Origin: Paramecium sonneborni
Taxonomy: Eukaryota > Ciliophora > Oligohymenophorea > Peniculida > Parameciidae
Direction of reading: 5' to 3'
Length of the DNA: 64,000 nt
Assembly: GCA_905182985.1 (NCBI GenBank)
Contig: CAJJDN010000004.1
Coordinates: 485,664 to 549,663, forward strand
Shown here one piece after another: positions 59,587 through 64,000 of the stretch. Under the pieces are notes generated by a model, which did not search any database, was not told the DNA's origin, and worked only from the letters and a program-made list of their open reading frames with translations. Within the stretch, counting starts at the first letter, position 1; every line of letters begins with the position of its first letter. Position numbers and translations under genes: made by a program.

Positions 59587-61234
59587 GTTGTTGTAATTAT
59601 TGTTGTTATTATTATTATTGTTGTTGTTATTATTATTATTGTAATTATAACTATTATAATGGTTATAGAAAATCTTTTCCTGAAATTGCTTTAATACCTT
59701 CCATATATATATTTACTTAGTTTTAATATTTAATATATTTATCACCTTTTAAATCTGTTGCCATCGCCCCACTAAATAATTTAGCTGAAATTTTAGCCAA
59801 TAACATGACTGATTTAGTTCTTACATCTGCATTACCATCATCTGAAAATTTCTTACAAATTGGAATCAATTATTTAATACATTAAAGTTTATTCAATTTA
59901 TCCCGTGATGTCTCATCTAAATAATGCTCAATAATAATAAAAACATTAACTTTTGGACCTGGAGCTTTGTCTTCTAACAAAGCTTTTAGTTCTTCAAATA
60001 ATTCATCAAGATTGCAACTATAAAAGAGTTTTTTAATAGTTGCAATAGTCTCGTCAACAATATTTTATTTTTTATCTTTTAATTTAGTTAAAACTGGAAG
60101 CATGATTATTTTAGCATATTAATTAAAGTTTTTTCTTAAACCATTAGCCATACATCCAATTATTTTGATACATTAGGTACTTATAATCATTTATTATTCA
60201 TTCAATAATTTTTTTAATAATTATACAACTGAATATATATTTGGAGATGGTAATATTTTAGGAACCGAACATGATTTCTATAGATTGTCTAATTACTCTT
60301 TTTTTTCTTACCATTTTTCTATTTAAAATACTTTTTCACACCAAGAATCTGTATATTTTTAAAAAACTTCAACAGCTTCAACTAAATCATATAATTCTTA
60401 ATTATTAGTATCAGCATCTGCTTCTTAATTTGGTGCTTTTTAAACTTCTGTTATAGTTTCAGCTAATTTTTTCAAATCTTGTTACAATTTATCATTTAAA
60501 CCTCCAAAAAATGCTTCTATATTTTTTCCATACCATCTTGTTACTTCTTTGTAAAATGCTATAGCATCAGCTTTAACAGTGCTTTATTAAGCTTCTGTTA
60601 ATTTAGACATTACAGGAAAAAATGGTTTTAAGTTGTCTAATTTTTTTAGACCATATTATTATAATAATTCTGTTAATAAAGCAATTGTTGCTTAAACAAC
60701 TTTTGGATTTTTATGCATCATTTATAAAATAATGACTTCAAAAATAGCTGATTTACATGTAGGAAAAAGTTAGACTGTTACCTAATGACCTAGTTATTTT
60801 AATTTTTATTGTGTTAACACTTTTTCTAATAAAACTTTTATTATTTCTTTTTATTATGAAGACTCTAATTAGTTGTGATTTTCAAAATATTTTAATGCTA
60901 TCTAAAGCGCTTTCTCTTAACATTAAACATGATTATCTTAAATTATAGATATTAGACATTCACAATCAAGTTCTTCATCGTTCACTAATTCTTCATAAGC
61001 TTAAAGCCTTACTTTCCAAACTTTTGATTTAATTCTTTATTTTAAGGGTAAATCAACTTTTTCTTATTATTAAGGATCAAAATCTATTAGTTTAATAATT
61101 AAATTACCTGGGGGGAACTCCTCTAACATAAAATTCTTTTTTTATTATCCAACCGGCAATTCATCTATTTGCATTTTGAATTTATTTTATATAAAATTTT
61201 TAATTCCTGAACAAATTGTTGTTAAATTATTCAT
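57017..61234 (-). CDS. XMAP215/CKAP5/Stu2-family TOG-domain microtubule polymerase
   Basis: Binds tubulin and speeds microtubule growth at plus ends and basal bodies. After a 36-residue leader and a 24-nt intron comes the family hallmark DLPLKQRIKSKVWKVRLQAY with EELVNDEEL, equivalent to 'LPLEDRxxHKxWKARxxAYE' of XMAP215. Several TOG/HEAT arrays follow over some 1,350 residues. Between them is a linker with a long polyglutamine run (59505-59645) and the helical C-terminal part ends EKKVGELEKMLNQ. Some introns were not placed. The number of TOG domains was not counted reliably. Confidence 0.82.
59505..59645 (-). repeat. (TAA/CAA)n microsatellite encoding polyglutamine
   Basis: About 45 triplets of TAA with interspersed CAA on the coding strand. 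The frame is fixed by the flanks (GKDFLQPLQQLQL before, LLNKENLQLQQATT after), so the run is Gln, not Asn. On the plus strand it gives a spurious Tyr-rich frame. Confidence 0.9.
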
Positions 61235-61533
61235 TATAAAATTTATTAGACTAATTTTTTAGTTAAATTTTCTTATATAGAAATAGAAACTCTAAAAAGA
61301 ATAAATTTATTTAAATTTTGGCAAAGAATTTTAGAATTCTTTTTGAAGATTCCATAATCATTTGACCTAAAACAGACATAGAAATAAAATAATAGAGTAA
61401 TAAGACTAGAAAAATTTATTTAACTAGAAATTGCTAAGAATAGTCCAAATATCTATAAATATACATAAAAAGGACTTTCAACTTTTGAAATATCACAAAT
61501 ATTAAAAATTATTTCATAGATAATCTATATCAT

Positions 61534-61749
61534 ATGACTTATTTCTCGGAATTTAATAATTATTGTGTATTAGTCTTTTCCCATAAATGCCCTTTATTAA
61601 TAATTGTTTTGGCAAGAGAGATTATAGGGATATATAAAGAATTGTTTCATGCTATTGAAGAATAAAGTATTTAATTATTTAATATTTTTAGGGTTAAAAA
61701 AACAAGAGAAAAATTGAAATAAATAACGAAAATTGGAGATGAAGTATGA
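61534..61749 (+). CDS. Small unknown protein
   Basis: Starts MTYFSEFNNYCVLVFSHKCP, then LLIIVLAREIIGIYKELFHA. A 25-nt intron (61667-61691) leads to RLKKTREKLKQITKIGDEV and TGA. About 62 residues: a hydrophobic part and a basic helix. A further 28-nt GT...TAG at 61744-61771 could extend the frame into the next gene, whose ATG would then be internal. The rest of 61235-61533 is AT-rich with nothing supported. Confidence 0.42.
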
Positions 61750-61834
61750 GTTGATTTTATTTAAACGATAGCTTGTTTTATTTGAGACTTTTAATTTGAT
61801 TAATATTTTTATTATATATCTAACTGTTAAATAC

Positions 61835-62168
61835 ATGAATGATTCTTTGGGATCTCTATCAACAAATGATTCTTCAGAAGGACAGGCTAGAAAAAAAAAG
61901 AAAAGCCATGTTATATCTAAAAAGACAGTTCGATAAATTAATATTAGTTATAATGAAATGGTCCAATTGCTTAATCCATAAAATTTGTTTATTAACAAAA
62001 ATTTAGAAGAATAATTTAATGTCATTAAAACGTAACATTTAATCTTATCTCAATAGAATTGATGAATCTTCATATTTTCCTCACTTTAAATTTATATTTG
62101 ACGAAAATTTAGTTTGCTCAGAAATAAAATGGGATCGTTTACCCACACTGATCAAATTAACATCATGA
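61835..62168 (+). CDS. Unknown basic protein
   Basis: Starts MNDSLGSLSTNDSSEGQARK, then KKKKSHVISKKTVRQINISY and NEMVQLLNPQNLFINKN. A 25-nt intron is followed by DESSYFPHFKFIFDENLVCS and KWDRLPTLIKLTS. About 102 residues. The KKKK patch could be a nuclear localisation signal. No family. It may be one gene with the preceding small frame. Confidence 0.55.
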
Positions 62169-62608
62169 ATATTGCTAGGTCATTTAGTTAAAAAATTATT
62201 ATATTATTTATTTCTTAAATTATTTATTTGCATATAGTCTTGACACTAAATTATAAATTTCTCATTAATTTTATCTAAATATCTTCTGATTAATATTATT
62301 TAATTTTCAAATATAATATTTTTAAGATTTCTTAATCTTCTAACACTTCAAATATCTTTTATTTAATTATACTAAAAGATGGAAATATGGCAAAAGAATT
62401 AAATTAATAAGAATTAATCAGTCAAATCAAATTTTAGTTTTCACAGTTTAACTATAAAAGAATAAAAACAAAAAATTGGAATTTTATCTTAAAATGAAAA
62501 AAAAAACAAAAAATTTCTTAAGATGCTATTTCTCCATTTTTTATTTTTTTTAATTAAATTTATTAAAAATTACCTTAAAAACTCTAATTTTTTTTTCTAA
62601 ATAACTTT

Positions 62609-62752
62609 TCAATCAGTAAATTTCTTTAACGCATTAATGTTTATCGCTTAAGTTTATAATATTTTTTAATGTATCCCTTTCTAAGATAATTTAATAACTT
62701 CTTATAATCCTTGTAATTTTTTGATATTTTCATTTTGAATTAAAATAATCAT
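62609..62752 (-). CDS. Short coiled-coil frame, doubtful
   Basis: 47 codons starting MIILIQNENIKKLQGLQ, with EVIKLSQKGIHQKILQTQAI. The helical pattern looks real, but the frame is short and no intron extends it. Open frames on the opposite strand (from about 62378) overlap it. The stretch 62169-62608 has no better candidate. Confidence 0.3.
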
Positions 62753-63047
62753 ATATCACTCTAATTTAAAGATACCTTTTTTCATTTAAATTATAATTAA
62801 TTTATTTGAATTTAAAATTATCTCGATATAGAGTAGGAACTATATAAAAAACAATAGATTAAGGTCTCTTATAAATTTGAAACAATTAATAGCCTATCTC
62901 CTAAAAATTAGAAAACTATAACTAATATCATCTATATAAAAATTGTATAAAAATGAAAAATAACAAAAAGCATATAAGTTAACTTAGAAGAGTTAAAACT
63001 GTTACCATATATAAAGTTCATTTTACTAAGGGATAAGGATTCAAAAA

Positions 63048-63299
63048 ATGAAATTTTAAACTTCTCCATTGAAACGACTTAAGAATTGTGAAGAAATTTA
63101 AAATTTATGTTCAGATAAATTGAAAGAATAAAAAGAATTAAAAGAGATATTTCAAAATTAGAATACTAATCATTATGATAAAAATTTGAAAAGACAATCA
63201 AGTTACAATTAACTTCGGAATAAAGAACAAAGAAAAAATAATTTTATGAACTAATTTATTGAGAATATTTTCAAGTTTTCAAGTTCCTTTAAAGACTGA
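63048..63299 (+). CDS. Unknown coiled-coil protein
   Basis: 83 residues starting MKFQTSPLKRLKNCEEIQNL, with DKLKEQKELKEIFQNQ and SSYNQLRNKEQRKNNF. The same frame is open without TGA for about 100 codons upstream (to ~62740) but has no ATG there, so the gene may be longer with an upstream exon. Its 3' end may overlap antisense the end of the next gene. Confidence 0.45.
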
Positions 63300-64000
63300 A
63301 TCAATTTTAGTTTACTAAAAATAGTAATATTAAAAATACATGGATTTACTAAACAACATAATTTTCGCTTGCATTAGAGGTAGATAATTAAAACCAGTCT
63401 GCCATATATTTATCATAATCTAAATTTTCACTCCAATCAATTAGATTTTAGACTTCTTTATCAAATTCATCCTAAAGAAATAAATAGAAATAATACATCA
63501 TCCATTTCTAAATATTATTTAGTTTGAGTAAAAAAATCTTATGATTATTAAACTTGTTTAAATTATTGAGTTCCTTCTTTTTATTTTTAAATGCTTTGCG
63601 CCCATTTCAATTTGTTGAGTCTTGTTTTTTTATTAACTTTTTCTTCTCTTTTGTCTTTTTTATGATGATAATATCGAATTTTGTTGGCAGTGTATAATTC
63701 TACAAAATCTGCTTTAATCATTTATTTGTTTGAGATCTATAATAATGTAAATATAAATAATAACTGGTCTCCATCCATTATTATCTAATCTTAGATACCA
63801 TCCTTGATTATCATATTTTTATTGATTTTTCTTATATTCTGAATATGCAACTTTCTCATGTGGAATTGGATCTCTTTATAAAGATGAATAATCTCTAGGA
63901 GCAAATGCATTAAGATCTACAATTCCTCCATGACTATATATTTTATAATATATAATAGGAGGAAATTGCTAAAAAGTTTAAAAAAGTAATATACTTCTCC
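63279..64000 (-). CDS. Unknown conserved-looking protein, cut by right edge
   Basis: The frame enters from the right edge and after a 26-nt intron reads QFPPIIYYKIYSHGGIVDLN, AFAPRDYSSLQRDPIPHEKV and NNGWRPI. Then comes a Lys/Arg-rich helix (RYYHHKKDKREEKVNKKTRL) and an acidic end with WSENLDYDKYMADWFQ. Introns of 29, 25 and 25 nt. The last one moves the stop from 63301 to 63279, overlapping the plus-strand neighbour. Its tightly packed aromatic blocks suggest a conserved, possibly ciliary protein. I could not name it. Confidence 0.65.

Noticed and set aside
59466..59720. A plus-strand frame with dozens of consecutive tyrosines
   Set aside because: It is the reverse complement of the TAA/CAA polyglutamine run of the XMAP215-family gene.
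1..64000. Widespread pseudogenes, because almost every gene has TAA/TAG inside it
   Set aside because: TAA and TAG fall at Gln positions of conserved families throughout, and genes end in TGA: this is the ciliate code (table 6).
1..64000. Transposons, IES remnants, CRISPR arrays, telomeric repeats or an rRNA operon
   Set aside because: No transposase or reverse transcriptase motifs, no regularly spaced repeats, no C4A2/C3A3-type telomere runs and no rRNA segments were seen.

Overview
The window looks like ciliate macronuclear DNA, almost certainly Paramecium or a close relative. Three things show this. In every recognisable gene TAA and TAG are read as glutamine and only TGA ends the frame. 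Introns are tiny (about 20-36 nt, GT...TAG or AAG). Genes are packed tens of bases apart on both strands in very AT-rich DNA. A trichocyst matrix protein gene and an SF-assemblin gene also fit Paramecium. The standard code shatters these genes, so all CDS below were rebuilt by hand with code 6 and intron removal. Outer limits are usually firm; some internal splice sites are not.

Left part (1-12.8 kb): the 3' part of an aquaporin-like gene, a PP2C phosphatase, ESCRT-III CHMP1, a small coiled-coil gene, SF-assemblin, an unknown gene, dCMP deaminase, an unknown gene, glutamate-cysteine ligase, then four small or uncertain minus-strand genes. Next (12.8-25 kb): an F-BAR protein, ribophorin II (SWP1/RPN2), proteasome beta-2 (PSMB7-like), a J-domain protein, an unknown protein, an EF-hand/PH/kinase protein and small unknown genes.

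Middle (25-42 kb): an HP1-like chromodomain protein, coiled-coil genes, a CK1 kinase, a decayed MAPK-like kinase, a B-box protein with a Pro/Gln/Tyr repeat, a 717-residue coiled-coil protein, an LC8-type dynein light chain, an Nta1-like N-terminal amidase and several unknown genes. Right part (42-64 kb): ribosomal protein eS30, a complete aquaporin, a TARBP1/Trm3-type tRNA 2'-O-methyltransferase, an unknown gene, asparagine synthetase B, tRNA-Cys(GCA), two small basic proteins, a trichocyst matrix protein, an XMAP215/CKAP5 TOG protein with a polyQ run, and small genes up to a gene cut by the right edge.

Two scaffold joins are faulty. About 0.92 kb is repeated on both sides of a 123-N gap, and about 1.21 kb on both sides of a single N. 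Each creates truncated copies of neighbouring genes. I see no mobile element, CRISPR array, telomere or obviously new gene system. The genes look like unrelated housekeeping, cytoskeletal and trafficking functions, not an operon. The points most worth checking are frequent AAG 3' splice sites, stop/start overlaps between tandem genes, 10-40 bp divergent start-codon spacers, in-frame TGAs in a few gene-like frames, and the decayed kinase.
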